A stretch of DNA of 64,000 bases from Microvirga sp. BSC39. GTDB lineage: Bacteria; Pseudomonadota; Alphaproteobacteria; Rhizobiales; Beijerinckiaceae. A program made the position numbers and the translations under genes. Positions 37,507 to 46,966 of the stretch are shown piece after piece. The number at the start of each line of letters is the position of its first letter. The first letter of the stretch is position 1. The notes below the pieces were generated by a model that was not told the DNA's origin, did no database searches, and saw nothing but the letters and a program-made list of their open reading frames with translations. The DNA lies in assembly GCF_000739015.1 (NCBI RefSeq), contig NZ_JPUG01000078.1, positions 186,001 through 250,000 of the forward strand, read 5' to 3'.

Positions 37507-38354
37507 GTACCGATGAAGCCCTTATCGGTCAGCACGACCCAGCGGGCGCCGCGACGCTCGATGGCCTCGACCTTGCCGACACCGGGAAGGATTCCGCCCG
37601 GCATGACCTCATAGAGACGGCGGTTGCGGCTCTCCACGAGCGCTGCGCCGTTATAGACCTCGCGCAGCACCCAGCCGTCGACCGGCTCGCTCTTGACCGG
37701 CTTCGGCGCGGGCGCCTCCTCACGGGCTGCGGCCTCGGTGACCGGAGGTGCCGGGGGTGTGGCGGGAGCAGCCGGTGCGGCAGGCTTCGTGTTCAGGGCC
37801 GCCAGGGTGGTCATGATCTGGCTTTCCATCCTATCCAGCCGCCCCTCGAGGGAGGAGAGCTTCTTGGCAGGCTCCTGAAGGCTGATCGCAAGCCGCTCGA
37901 CCTTGTCGGTGAGTTTCGCCTGGTCCGACTTCGCCGCGGTGGACGACGTGTGCTCGATCTCCCTGAAGGCCGTGGCCGTGTTCTTGAGTGTCTCGAGGTC
38001 GCTGCTCAGGCGGGCCAGGATCTCCTGGCTGCGGGCCGTCTCGGCTTCCAGCTTTTCGATCGCGTCGCGGTTGGCGAGCGTTCCCAGATAGGAGGCGGAC
38101 CAGCCGGCGCCGACCAGCAGCAGGGCGATGGCCGCCTGGGCGATGACCTGGGAAGGGACAAACCGGCGGCTCGCAGCATCGACCGCCTTCGCGCCGGAAG
38201 TCGGCGGTACGGGCTTGGCGCTCTCACGCGCGCTATTGACGGCCTCGGCCAGGGCAGCGCTTGCCGGAGAGACGATCTGGACAGCGCCGTCGGACGACGC
38301 GCCGGTCTCCGGCTTGGCTGGGCTGCGATCCTGAAGACGTTTGTTGGTGTCCAT
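37497..38354 (-). CDS. Membrane-anchored coiled-coil protein of unknown function
   Basis: A 285-residue protein; ATG 38354 follows GAGG by seven bases. A polar cytoplasmic N-terminus (1-70) leads to one membrane segment (about 72-92, AQAAIALLLVGAGWSASYLG). A coiled coil follows (about 95-190, NRDAIEKLEAETARSQEILARL and on to LDRMESQIM), then a Pro/Ala-rich linker and a compact C-terminal domain of about 55 residues (GWVLREVYNGAALVESRNRRLYEVMPGGILPG) ending FIGTYR. The topology implies a periplasmic coiled coil and domain. I do not recognise a named family beyond widespread Rhizobiales hypotheticals. Confidence 0.75.
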   Translation of the reverse strand: MDTNKRLQDRSPAKPETGASSDGAVQIVSPASAALAEAVNSARESAKPVPPTSGAKAVDAASRRFVPSQVIAQAAIALLLVGAGWSASYLGTLANRDAIEKLEAETARSQEILARLSSDLETLKNTATAFREIEHTSSTAAKSDQAKLTDKVERLAISLQEPAKKLSSLEGRLDRMESQIMTTLAALNTKPAAPAAPATPPAPPVTEAAAREEAPAPKPVKSEPVDGWVLREVYNGAALVESRNRRLYEVMPGGILPGVGKVEAIERRGARWVVLTDKGFIGTYR

Positions 38355-38760
38355 AATGCGACCTCATTTGCAGGTCACAGACGATTAACCACGAATGTTT
38401 ACCAAAGCGTTATGGTTAAGTTTTTTGGCTGCATCGCAACCCCCTCTAAACAAAGAGGAAAGGTAACTTTGCGCACATTGATAAACTTCTACTAAGAAAT
38501 TTATATTGACATAGTTACATATAATAGGGTTACAACAGGTGGCGTAACGGAAAGCGACACCTTAGGGGCATCTCAATACCCATAAGAGTAAGAGCAACGC
38601 AGGCCCCTGGGCCTAACTATGAAGAGATACTCTTGTGGGGCCAAAATCCCCGATAAGGCAGCCATCGCCAAATGGCCTCCGCTATGCTAGGTAATAACCT
38701 TGCTGAGCGGCACTGCAATCAAGCTGGCGCCGGTGACGCGTGCGCTGATGGAAAGAAGAC
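38355..38760. promoter_or_regulatory. AT-rich 406-bp leader upstream of the exporter operon
   Basis: No convincing gene. The first half (to about 38550) is clearly richer in A and T than the rest of the window. Visible structures are cctct-aaacaa-agagg (about 38443-38458), aggcccctgggcct (38601-38614), tgggg-ccaaaat-cccc (about 38636-38651), and gccat...atggc near 38671-38686. A TATAAT hexamer at 38520-38525 lies in this stretch, but no -35 at normal spacing is found. Probably a long regulated 5' leader for the secretion genes, or a recently acquired segment. Confidence 0.5.
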
Positions 38761-40530
38761 ATGAAGCAGGCATCCAGAAATCGGGAAGAAAGCACAGAGG
38801 TCCAGGACGCTCTGAAATCCTGCCTTCCCTCATTCACGGGGGTTGCCGTCTTTTCGGCGGTGGTCAACCTTCTGGCGCTGACGGGCTCCATCTACATGCT
38901 CCAGGTCTATGACCGGGTGCTGTCGAGCCAGAGCATCGCCACCCTTATCGGCCTCTCCCTGATCACGCTCGCGGCCTTTGCCCTCTCGGGCGGCCTCGAC
39001 ATGATCCGCAGCCGGATGCTGGCGCGCATCGGCGCCCGCTTCGACGAGCTCCTGTCGCACCGGGTGTTCGACCTCGTGGCCACGATGCCGCTGAAGGGCG
39101 CCAAGCAGACGGAGAGCATGCAGCCGATCCGCGATCTCGACACGATCCGCGGCTTCCTCTCGAGCCTCGGTCCCACGGCCCTGTTCGACATGCCCTTCAT
39201 GCCGATCTTCCTCATCGGCTGCTTCATGATCCATCCGGGCATCGGCGTCCTGTCGGTGGTGGGCGGCGTCATCATCATCGGCCTGACCATCTACACGGAC
39301 GCCAAGAGCAAGGGCCCGTCCTACGAGGTGACCAAGAGCGGCGCCGAGCGGCATGCGATTGCCGAAACCAGCCGCCGCAATGCCGAGTCCATTCGCGCCA
39401 ACGGCATGCTGGGCTTCCTGGCCAAGCGCTACGACGAGGTGCATGTCCGCCACGTCAATGACGGCCTGATGGCGAGCGAATCGTCTGCCGGCATCAGCGC
39501 CTTCGCCAAGGTCTTCCGCATGGTCCTGCAGTCGGCCGTCCTGGGTCTGGGCGCCTATTACGTGATCAAGGGCGAGATGTCGGGTGGCCTGATGATCGCC
39601 GGCTCGATCCTGATGTCCCGCGCTCTGGCGCCCATCGAAATCGCCGTGGCGCACTGGAAGGGCTTCACCGCCTCCCGCCAGGCCTATCGCCGCCTTGCGC
39701 ACATCATGTCGATCGTGCCGGCCCAGGGCCAGCGCATGCCGCTGCCCGCACCCAAGTCGACCCTGCTGGTGGACGAGGTCTATGTCAGCGCGCCCGGCGC
39801 CTCGCTGCCCATCGTGCAGGCCGCCACCCTCCAGCTCCAGGCTGGTCAGGGCCTCGGCCTCATCGGCCCCAGCGCATCCGGCAAGTCGACGCTCGCCCGT
39901 GCCCTCGTCGGCGTGTGGCCGACCCTGCGCGGCGAGATCCGCCTGGACGGTGCGGCTCTCGACCAGTGGGAGGCCGATCCGCTCGGCCGTCACATCGGTT
40001 ACCTGCCGCAGGACGTGGAGCTGTTCGAAGGCACCATCGCCGAGAACATCTCCCGCTTCCAGCCCGATGCCAAGCCGGACGACGTCATCGCGGCGGCACA
40101 GACGGCTGGCGCCCATGAGCTCATCCTCAACCTGCCCGACGGCTACGACACCCGCATCGGCGAAAGCGGCGCGTCGCTCTCGGGCGGCCAGCGCCAGCGT
40201 GTGGCGCTCGCCCGTGCCCTCTACGGCAACCCGTTCCTGGTCGTGCTCGACGAGCCGAATGCCAGCCTCGATGGGGCCGGCGACGAGGCCCTGAACCAGG
40301 CCATCCTGTCGGTGCGCAAGCGCGGCGGCATCGTGGTCGTCATCACGCACCGCCCGGCCGCGCTCGGTCAGGTCGATCAGGTCGCCATCATGGAAGAGGG
40401 CCGGATCAAGGCCGTGGGCCCACGCGACGAGGTCCTGCAATCCGTCATGAAACGCAATGCGGCGCCGGCACCGGTGCGCCCGCAGCAGGCGCCGGCCGCC
40501 CAGGCTGCTAACCTGCGAGAGGTTGGTTAA
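38761..40530 (+). CDS. Type I secretion ABC transporter (PrsD-like)
   Basis: A 589-residue inner-membrane permease-ATPase fusion. An N-terminal six-helix domain (about 20-310) has no C39 peptidase, so substrates with C-terminal secretion signals are expected. The ATPase domain has Walker A GPSASGKST, LPQDVELFEGTIAENI, signature LSGGQRQRVALARAL and VVLDEPNASLDGAGD. It resembles PrsD and AprD. It is followed without a gap by its membrane fusion partner (TAAATG). No TolC-like protein or RTX substrate is nearby. The start lies in an AT-rich leader. Confidence 0.93.
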   Translation: MKQASRNREESTEVQDALKSCLPSFTGVAVFSAVVNLLALTGSIYMLQVYDRVLSSQSIATLIGLSLITLAAFALSGGLDMIRSRMLARIGARFDELLSHRVFDLVATMPLKGAKQTESMQPIRDLDTIRGFLSSLGPTALFDMPFMPIFLIGCFMIHPGIGVLSVVGGVIIIGLTIYTDAKSKGPSYEVTKSGAERHAIAETSRRNAESIRANGMLGFLAKRYDEVHVRHVNDGLMASESSAGISAFAKVFRMVLQSAVLGLGAYYVIKGEMSGGLMIAGSILMSRALAPIEIAVAHWKGFTASRQAYRRLAHIMSIVPAQGQRMPLPAPKSTLLVDEVYVSAPGASLPIVQAATLQLQAGQGLGLIGPSASGKSTLARALVGVWPTLRGEIRLDGAALDQWEADPLGRHIGYLPQDVELFEGTIAENISRFQPDAKPDDVIAAAQTAGAHELILNLPDGYDTRIGESGASLSGGQRQRVALARALYGNPFLVVLDEPNASLDGAGDEALNQAILSVRKRGGIVVVITHRPAALGQVDQVAIMEEGRIKAVGPRDEVLQSVMKRNAAPAPVRPQQAPAAQAANLREVG

Positions 40531-41856
40531 ATGTTGGTCATTCAAGCTCCCGAAAAGAAACCCTCCACCCACCAGCGGATCCTGCGCCAGTCCACCATCG
40601 GCGGCATCGCCATGATCGCCCTGTTCGGCGGCACCATCGGCCTGTGGGCGGCAACCTCGACGCTCTCCGGCGCCGTCGTGGCGGGCGGTCAGTTCGTGGT
40701 CGATACCAGCGTCAAGAAGGTCCAGCACTCCACCGGCGGCATCGTCGGCGAGCTGAAGGTCAAGGAAGGCGACCGGGTCTCCCAGGGCGATCTTCTGGTC
40801 CGCCTCGACGAGACGGTGACCCGCGCCAACCTGCAGGTCGTCTCCAAGCAGCTCGACGAGTATCTCGGCCGCCAGGCCCGCCTGGAAGCCGAACGCGACG
40901 GCGCGTCCGAAGTCGCGATGCCGGTCGAGTTCGCCAACCGGCTCAACGACCCGGCCGTTCAGAAGATCATGTCGTCCGAGAAGACCCTGTTCACCGCGCG
41001 CCGCGCCTCGCGAGAGGCGCAGAAGGATCAGCTCAAGAAGCGGATCACCCAGTCCCGGGACGAAATCGTGGGATTGAAGGCGCAGCAGAACGCCAAGACC
41101 CGCGAGGCCGAGCTGATCGTGGACGAGCTGAAGGGCGTCCGGGACCTCTACCAGAAAAACCTGGTTCCGATCACGCGCCTCAACGCCCTCGAGCGGGACG
41201 CCGCCAGCATCGAAGGCCAGCGCGGCCAGCTCATCGCTGCCGTGGCCCAGGCTGAGAGCCGCATCGCCGAAACCGAGTTCCAGATCATCCAGATCGACGA
41301 GCAGATGCTGGCCGAGGCTGTTCAGGAATTGCGCGAGATCCAGGGTAAGGTCGCGGAATACACCGAGCGGCGCGTGGCCGCCGAAGACCAGCTCAAGCGC
41401 ATCGACATCCGCGCGCCGAGCGACGGCTTCGTCCACCAGCTCAACGTTCACACCATCGGGGGCGTGATCTCGCCTGCCGAGCCGGTGATGAACATCGTGC
41501 CGGTCAACGACAAGCTCGAGCTCGAAGCCCGGGTTCTGCCGAACGAGATCGACCAGGTGAAGATCGGCCAGAAGGCCAATGTTCGCGTCCATGCGTCTAA
41601 CGCCCGCAACACGCCGGAACTGCATGGCAAGGTCAGCCGGATCTCGGCGGACGTGACCAAGGACCAGCAGACCGGCATGACCTTCTATACCATCCGGGTC
41701 GACCTGCCCCAGGATGAGGTCAAGAAGCTTGAAAACGTGCACCTCATTGCCGGCATGCAGGCGGAAGTCTTCGTCGAGGTGAACCAGCGCACCCCGCTGC
41801 AGTACTTCTTCAAGCCCATGCAGGAGCAGATCGCCCGCGCTTTCCGCGAGCACTGA
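40531..41856 (+). CDS. HlyD-family type I secretion adaptor (PrsE-like)
   Basis: A 441-residue periplasmic adaptor. It has a short cytoplasmic N-terminus, a membrane segment at about 22-45 (GGIAMIALFGGTIGLWAAT), a lipoyl/barrel start (VQHSTGGIVGELKVKEGDRVSQGDLLVRLD), a long coiled-coil hairpin (about 90-290) and a beta-rich C-terminus (IRAPSDGFVHQLNVHTIGGVISPAEPVM). It bridges the ABC transporter to an outer-membrane channel. The ATG abuts the transporter stop, so the two genes form an operon that ends at a strong terminator. Confidence 0.93.
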   Translation: MLVIQAPEKKPSTHQRILRQSTIGGIAMIALFGGTIGLWAATSTLSGAVVAGGQFVVDTSVKKVQHSTGGIVGELKVKEGDRVSQGDLLVRLDETVTRANLQVVSKQLDEYLGRQARLEAERDGASEVAMPVEFANRLNDPAVQKIMSSEKTLFTARRASREAQKDQLKKRITQSRDEIVGLKAQQNAKTREAELIVDELKGVRDLYQKNLVPITRLNALERDAASIEGQRGQLIAAVAQAESRIAETEFQIIQIDEQMLAEAVQELREIQGKVAEYTERRVAAEDQLKRIDIRAPSDGFVHQLNVHTIGGVISPAEPVMNIVPVNDKLELEARVLPNEIDQVKIGQKANVRVHASNARNTPELHGKVSRISADVTKDQQTGMTFYTIRVDLPQDEVKKLENVHLIAGMQAEVFVEVNQRTPLQYFFKPMQEQIARAFREH

Positions 41857-41880
41857 TCGTCCTGTCATGACGTGATCAAG

Positions 41881-41914
41881 CGCGGCCGGACCCACCAGTC
41901 CGGCCGCGTTTTTT
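41881..41914 (+). terminator. Terminator of the type I secretion operon
   Basis: A 10-bp perfect stem (cgcggccgga with tccggccgcg), eight-base loop and six Ts. Confidence 0.92.
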
Positions 41915-42101
41915 GTTGCAAGTCCGGGCTGAGCCTGTCTCAAGCTCCGCCCAAGTCTGGAAAGTTCCGTCCGAGAACCCATAACAGGGGGCGAAGGCCG
42001 CATCCCCGTGGCTCTCCGTCGAAGGCAAATGTCGAAGGCTCGCTTTGAGGCCAGGCCTCCTCCTTCGACGATGGTGCAGGTTTCTTGAGGAACTGAGTGT
42101 T

Positions 42102-44336
42102 TTGAGGATCATCTTCCGCTTTGGCGGCATCGCATTGCTGGTTGCGGCCATCGTCATCCTGGCGGTGCTGCCCTTTGCGACATCCTTCGTGGAACAATGG
42201 TCGCGCCGCGATGTCGAGCTGCGATCCCGCCTTGTGTTCAACTCCGTCCGTGATCAGGTCACCGGCCTTCTTGCCCGCAACGATGCCCAGCAGGTGGCTG
42301 GCCTGTTCGAGCGAATCGCCTCCGACGAGCGCGTCCTGGCCATCGGCTATTGCGACGGACAGGAGTTGCGCTACCCCACAGTCAACATGCCCAAGTCCTT
42401 CTCCTGCGCGGAGGCCGCCCGCTCCGATGCGGAGAGCTTCTCCACAGTCAGGAACCAGGATCACAACGTTCTGGTCAGCTCCTTTCCCCTGAGCGCCGGC
42501 GGACGCTCGGGCCATCTCGTGGTCCTGCACGATCTGAGCTATGCCGATCAGCGCGGCGGGGAGGCGAGAAACTATCTCTTCCTGGCCCTTGCCGGCGTCG
42601 CTTTCGGCGCGGCGGCCCTCGCGGCCATGATCGCCGCCCTGATCATGCGGCGATGGCTCGCCTCCATCCGGCAGGCGCTGGAGAACGCCCGCGCGGGCAA
42701 TGCGCAACCGGCCGCCGAGGAGAACATCATCCCCCTCGGCAAGGAAATCCGCGACGTGCTCCAGGAACTGGAGGCCTCCCGGCGGACCATTGATGCCGCG
42801 CACACGGATTGGAGCCCGGATACATTGCGGGCGGCGCTCGCCAACGAGCTGTCAGGCTCCGAGGTCATCGTGGTGTCGAACCGCGAGCCCTATATCCACA
42901 ATCGCACCGAGGCAGGGGAGATCTCCCTTCAGATCCCCGCAAGCGGCCTCGTGTCGGCCCTGGAGCCGGTGGTGCGCGCCTGCGGCGGCACCTGGGTGGC
43001 CCATGGCAGCGGCACGGCGGACCGGGAGACGGTGGACGCCAACGACCGGGTGCCCGTCCCACCGAATCACCCGTCCTATACCCTGCGCCGGGTCTGGCTG
43101 ACGGAGGAGGAGCAGGATGGCTATTACTATGGGGCTGCCAATGAGGGCCTCTGGCCGCTCTGCCACATTGCCTTCGTGCGGCCGATCTTCCGAGAGGCGG
43201 ACTGGCAGCTCTACCGCTCGGTGAACGAGAAATTCGCCGAGGCCATCGTGGCGGAGGCCAAGCGCGAGGATCCAATCATTCTGGTGCAGGATTATCATTT
43301 CGCCCTGTTGCCGCGCTTGATCCGGGACCGGCTGCCCCAGGCCACCATCGTGACCTTCTGGCATATTCCCTGGCCCAATGCCGAGACCTTCGGCATCTGC
43401 CCATGGCGCGAGGAGATCATCGATGGTCTGCTCGGCTCGTCGATCCTCGGCTTCCACACCCAGGCCCACTGCAACAACTTCCTGGACTCGGTCGATTCCT
43501 ATGTGGAAAGCCGCATCGACCGGGAGAGGGATTCGGTGTTCTTCGGCGGCGAGGAGACCCTGATCCGCCCCTATCCAATCTCCATCGAGTGGCCTCCGAC
43601 CGCCATGGAAGGCCAGAAGCCGGTGGAGGAGTGCCGCCGCATCGTGCGCGAGCGCCTCGGCCTGCCGCCGGACATGCGCCTCGGCGTCGGTATCGAGCGG
43701 TTCGACTATACCAAAGGGATCATCGACCGCATGCAGGCCATCGACGCGCTGCTGACGGAGCATCCCGAGTGGCACGGCAACTTCGCCTTCGTTCAGGTCG
43801 CGGCGCCGACCCGCAGCAAGCTGACGAACTACCGCCTGTTGCAGGAAGAGGCGGAGGCGCTCGCCCGCGACATCAACGAACGCCATGGCGGCAATGGGTA
43901 CGAGCCGATCAAGCTGCTCATCCGCCATCACGAGCCCAATGAGGTTTTCGAACTCTTTCGCGCGGCGGATCTCTGCATCGTGTCGAGCCTGCACGATGGC
44001 ATGAACCTCGTGGCCAAGGAATTCGTGGCGGCCCGCGACGACGAGCAGGGTGTGCTCATCCTCTCGGCCTTTGCGGGAGCCTCCCGCGAACTCTCCGAAG
44101 CGCTGATCGTGAACCCGTATAATGCGCACGCCATGGGACAGACCATCAACCGCGCGCTGACCATGGCGCAACCCGAGCAGCGCGAGCGGATGCGGCTGAT
44201 GCGTGATCAGGTCAAGGAACGCAACGTTTATCGCTGGGCCGGGCAGATGCTGCTCGCGGCGTCGCGCTTGCGCAAGCAACAGCGGATCAGGCGACTGATC
44301 GCCAGGGGGCGCAGGCAGGCGGTAGCCAATGCGTAA
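42102..44336 (+). CDS. otsA: Membrane-anchored trehalose-6-phosphate synthase
   Basis: A 744-residue fusion. Residues about 3-29 and 158-182 are two membrane segments. They enclose about 125 periplasmic residues with three Cys. A HAMP-like stretch (MRRWLASIRQALENARAG, EIRDVLQELEASRRTI) links to a complete GT20 domain from about 254 onward. The synthase has VVSNREPYIHN, WHIPWPN, GIERFDYTKGI, VQVAAPTRS and LHDGMNLVAKEFVAAR. It makes trehalose-6-phosphate from UDP-glucose and glucose-6-phosphate. TTG 42102 is chosen because GAGGAA precedes it; a TTG at 42045 would add 19 residues. It overlaps otsB by 8 bp. Confidence 0.9.
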   Translation: MRIIFRFGGIALLVAAIVILAVLPFATSFVEQWSRRDVELRSRLVFNSVRDQVTGLLARNDAQQVAGLFERIASDERVLAIGYCDGQELRYPTVNMPKSFSCAEAARSDAESFSTVRNQDHNVLVSSFPLSAGGRSGHLVVLHDLSYADQRGGEARNYLFLALAGVAFGAAALAAMIAALIMRRWLASIRQALENARAGNAQPAAEENIIPLGKEIRDVLQELEASRRTIDAAHTDWSPDTLRAALANELSGSEVIVVSNREPYIHNRTEAGEISLQIPASGLVSALEPVVRACGGTWVAHGSGTADRETVDANDRVPVPPNHPSYTLRRVWLTEEEQDGYYYGAANEGLWPLCHIAFVRPIFREADWQLYRSVNEKFAEAIVAEAKREDPIILVQDYHFALLPRLIRDRLPQATIVTFWHIPWPNAETFGICPWREEIIDGLLGSSILGFHTQAHCNNFLDSVDSYVESRIDRERDSVFFGGEETLIRPYPISIEWPPTAMEGQKPVEECRRIVRERLGLPPDMRLGVGIERFDYTKGIIDRMQAIDALLTEHPEWHGNFAFVQVAAPTRSKLTNYRLLQEEAEALARDINERHGGNGYEPIKLLIRHHEPNEVFELFRAADLCIVSSLHDGMNLVAKEFVAARDDEQGVLILSAFAGASRELSEALIVNPYNAHAMGQTINRALTMAQPEQRERMRLMRDQVKERNVYRWAGQMLLAASRLRKQQRIRRLIARGRRQAVANA

Positions 44337-45111
44337 TGTTTCCGCAGGACAGAAGGTCATGGCCAAGACAAACGAAAATTTCGCGCTGTTCCTGGATTTC
44401 GACGGGACCCTCGTCGACATCGTCGAGCGTCCCGACGCGGTTGCGGTCGATCCGGCCTTGCCCAAGGTGCTCACGGATCTGCAGAACCGGCTCGGCGGTG
44501 CGCTCGCCATCATCAGCGGGCGCCCGATTGCCTTTCTGGACGGGCATTTCGTTCCGCACGCGTTCGACATCGCCGGGCTTCACGGGCTTGAGCAGCGTAT
44601 CGCCGGGCGGCTCTCCATGTGCGATCCGGACGAGCATCCGGCCTTGCGCGAGATGGTCGAACGCTTGAGCACGATCGTTGCGGATAAGGAAGGCGTCCTG
44701 ATCGAGGACAAGGGCTGCTCGGTGGCCATCCATTGGCGGCTGGCCCCGCACGAGAAGGACTTCGCGCTGGCCACCGCGCGCGCCGCCGTCGAAGCGCTGG
44801 GTGCGGATTATCGTGTTCAACACGGGAAAGCTGTGGCAGAAATCCTGCCCTCGGCGGCAGGGAAGGGCAAGGTGATCGAGCGGTTTCTTCACGAAGCTCC
44901 GTACAAGGGGCGGCGCCCGATCTTCATCGGCGACGATCTGACCGACGAGAACGGCTTCAAGACCGTGAACGCCCATGGCGGCCTGTCCGTGCGCATCGGG
45001 GGCGGCGAAACCATCGCCAAGATGCGCCTTGGAACGCCCGCTGACCTGCGCCGCTGCCTGTCCGCATGGGCAACTGAGGGTTCTCTTCCTTTCAACGAGG
45101 ATGATTGTTGA
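44329..45111 (+). CDS. otsB: Trehalose-6-phosphate phosphatase
   Basis: A 260-residue HAD-fold phosphatase. Motif I is LFLDFDGTLVDI, with the nucleophilic Asp; motif II is IISGRP; the cap has GLHGLEQRI; the last motif is IGDDLTDENGF with the metal-binding Asp. It converts trehalose-6-phosphate to trehalose. ATG 44329 overlaps the synthase gene by 8 bp; a second ATG at 44359 preceded by GAAGG is also possible. It ends one base before the GH15 start (TGATATG), so the module is translationally coupled. Confidence 0.95.
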   Translation: MRNVSAGQKVMAKTNENFALFLDFDGTLVDIVERPDAVAVDPALPKVLTDLQNRLGGALAIISGRPIAFLDGHFVPHAFDIAGLHGLEQRIAGRLSMCDPDEHPALREMVERLSTIVADKEGVLIEDKGCSVAIHWRLAPHEKDFALATARAAVEALGADYRVQHGKAVAEILPSAAGKGKVIERFLHEAPYKGRRPIFIGDDLTDENGFKTVNAHGGLSVRIGGGETIAKMRLGTPADLRRCLSAWATEGSLPFNEDDC

Positions 45112-45112
45112 T

Positions 45113-46921
45113 ATGAGTTCGTTGGATCTTGCCGTCATCGGCAATTGCATGATCTCGGCCCTGGTCGATCGCCGCGCGCAGATCGTCTGGAGCTGCTTTC
45201 CGCGCTTCGATGGCGACCCCGTCTTTTCGGCCCTGCTCGATTGTCCGGAAGGACGGAGCGATGCGGACCAGAAGGGCGTCTTCGCCATCGACATGGCCGG
45301 CCTGGTGAGCTGCGAGCAGCGCTATCTCCAGAACACCGCGGTTCTCGTGTCGCGCATGACGGATTCCCACGGCAACATCGTCGAGGTCACGGACTTTGCG
45401 CCGCGCTTCAAGCATTTCGACCGCACCTTCCGCCCACCCATGCTGATCCGCCGGGTTACCCCTGTGAAAGGACGCCCGCGCATCCGCGTCCGGCTGCGCC
45501 CTCATTTCGAATGGGGCGAGCATCCGCCCGGACTGACCCGCGGCAGCAATCACCTGCGCTTCGTCGGCCCCGACTCGTCGCTTCGCCTGACCACCGACGC
45601 GTCGATCTCCTATGTCCAGGATGAGCGCTTCTTCGTGGTGGACCGGCCCATGTCGTTCTTCTTCGGCGAGGACGAGCCCCTGCGCTCGGAGGCCGACACC
45701 ACGGCCCGCGCCTTCCTCGACAGCACGGTCGATTTCTGGCGCGACTGGGTGCGCTCGCTTTCCGTCCCGTTCGACTGGCAGGAGGCGGTGATCCGCGCCG
45801 CCATCACCCTCAAGCTTTGCAACTTCGAGGAGACGGGCGCCATCGTGGCGGCGCTCACCACCTCGGTGCCGGAGGCGCCCCATACGCAGCGCAACTGGGA
45901 TTATCGCTATTGCTGGCTGCGCGACGCCTATTTCGTGATCCAGGCCCTCAACCGGCTCGGCACCACGAAGACGATGGAGGAATACCTCACCTATATCACC
46001 AACATCGTCGACGACATGGATGCCGATCCGAACCAGAAGGACATGCCGCCGCTCTTCAGCATCACCCGCTCGCCCGATCTCGAGGAGCGGGAGGCGACGG
46101 CGCTGGCGGGATATCGCGGCATGGGGCCGGTGCGCGTCGGCAACGCGGCCTACACGCAGATCCAGAACGATGCCTATGGCAGCGTCGTGCTCGCCTCCGT
46201 TCACGCCTTCCTCGACAAGCGCCTGATCCGCACCGGCAACCAGGCCCTGTTCGAGCATCTGGAAAAGCTCGGCCACAGGGCTATCGAGGTGTTCGACAAG
46301 CCCGACGCCGGCCCCTGGGAGCTGCGCACCAAGGCGGCCGTGCATACCTTTCCGAGCGTGATGTGCTGGGCGGCCTGCGACCGGCTCATCAAGATCGCCG
46401 AGGCCATGGGTCGCGAGGACCGGGCCGTCTTCTGGCGCGAGAACGCCGAGCACATGCACCGGGTCATCGACGAGCGCGCCTACAACGCCGACACGGGCAC
46501 TTTCGTGTCGTCCTTCGACGGTGCGGACCTCGACGCCACGCTCCTGCTCCTGGCGGAACTCGACTTCGTGAAGGCGGACGATCCGCGCTTCATCGCCACC
46601 GTGGAGGCCGTCGGGACGAAGTTGCGACGGGGCGACCTCCTTCTGCGTTATGATGTGGAAGACGATTTCGGGCTCATGCACACGGCTTTCATGATCTGCG
46701 GCTTCTGGTACGTGGATGCCCTGAACGCCATCGGGCGCAAGGAGGAGGCGAAGGAATTGTTCGAGCACATCCTGAGCCTGCGCAATTCCTTCGGCCTCTT
46801 CTCCGAGGATGCGGATTTCACCACCGGGGAACTGTGGGGCAATTTCCCCCAGACCTATTCGATGGTCGGTCTCATCAACTCGGCGGTGCGCTTGAGCCGG
46901 AGCTGGGAGGAGGCGTTCTGA
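45113..46921 (+). CDS. GH15 family glycoside hydrolase (trehalase or glucoamylase)
   Basis: A 602-residue cytoplasmic protein. An N-terminal beta-sandwich (about 1-225) is followed by an (alpha/alpha)6 barrel with RNWDYRYCWLRDAYFVIQAL, the family signature. The general acid Glu lies in DAGPWELR, and the segment with EDADFTTGELWGNFPQTYSMVGLI carries the second catalytic Glu candidate. It lacks a signal peptide. GH15 includes glucoamylases and the trehalases of mycobacteria. Its place after otsAB and before glk favours intracellular hydrolysis of trehalose or a related alpha-glucoside to glucose. Start 45113 is preferred to 45101, which lacks a proper ribosome spacing. Confidence 0.88.
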   Translation: MSSLDLAVIGNCMISALVDRRAQIVWSCFPRFDGDPVFSALLDCPEGRSDADQKGVFAIDMAGLVSCEQRYLQNTAVLVSRMTDSHGNIVEVTDFAPRFKHFDRTFRPPMLIRRVTPVKGRPRIRVRLRPHFEWGEHPPGLTRGSNHLRFVGPDSSLRLTTDASISYVQDERFFVVDRPMSFFFGEDEPLRSEADTTARAFLDSTVDFWRDWVRSLSVPFDWQEAVIRAAITLKLCNFEETGAIVAALTTSVPEAPHTQRNWDYRYCWLRDAYFVIQALNRLGTTKTMEEYLTYITNIVDDMDADPNQKDMPPLFSITRSPDLEEREATALAGYRGMGPVRVGNAAYTQIQNDAYGSVVLASVHAFLDKRLIRTGNQALFEHLEKLGHRAIEVFDKPDAGPWELRTKAAVHTFPSVMCWAACDRLIKIAEAMGREDRAVFWRENAEHMHRVIDERAYNADTGTFVSSFDGADLDATLLLLAELDFVKADDPRFIATVEAVGTKLRRGDLLLRYDVEDDFGLMHTAFMICGFWYVDALNAIGRKEEAKELFEHILSLRNSFGLFSEDADFTTGELWGNFPQTYSMVGLINSAVRLSRSWEEAF

Positions 46922-46966
46922 TCGTAATGATCGGGCGTCAAAGGCAACAAAGGACGATAGGATTCG

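Noticed and set aside
38506..38525. TTGACA and TATAAT close together, as a sigma-70 promoter
   Set aside because: The hexamers are separated by only 8 bp instead of about 17, so they cannot form one promoter. They may be chance in an AT-rich stretch.
38830..42003. Minus-strand open frame of 1057 codons opposite the type I secretion genes
   Set aside because: It is a mirror of two well-conserved plus-strand genes in GC-rich DNA. Its composition (His, Asp, Leu, Gly) is typical of an antisense shadow and shows no domain.
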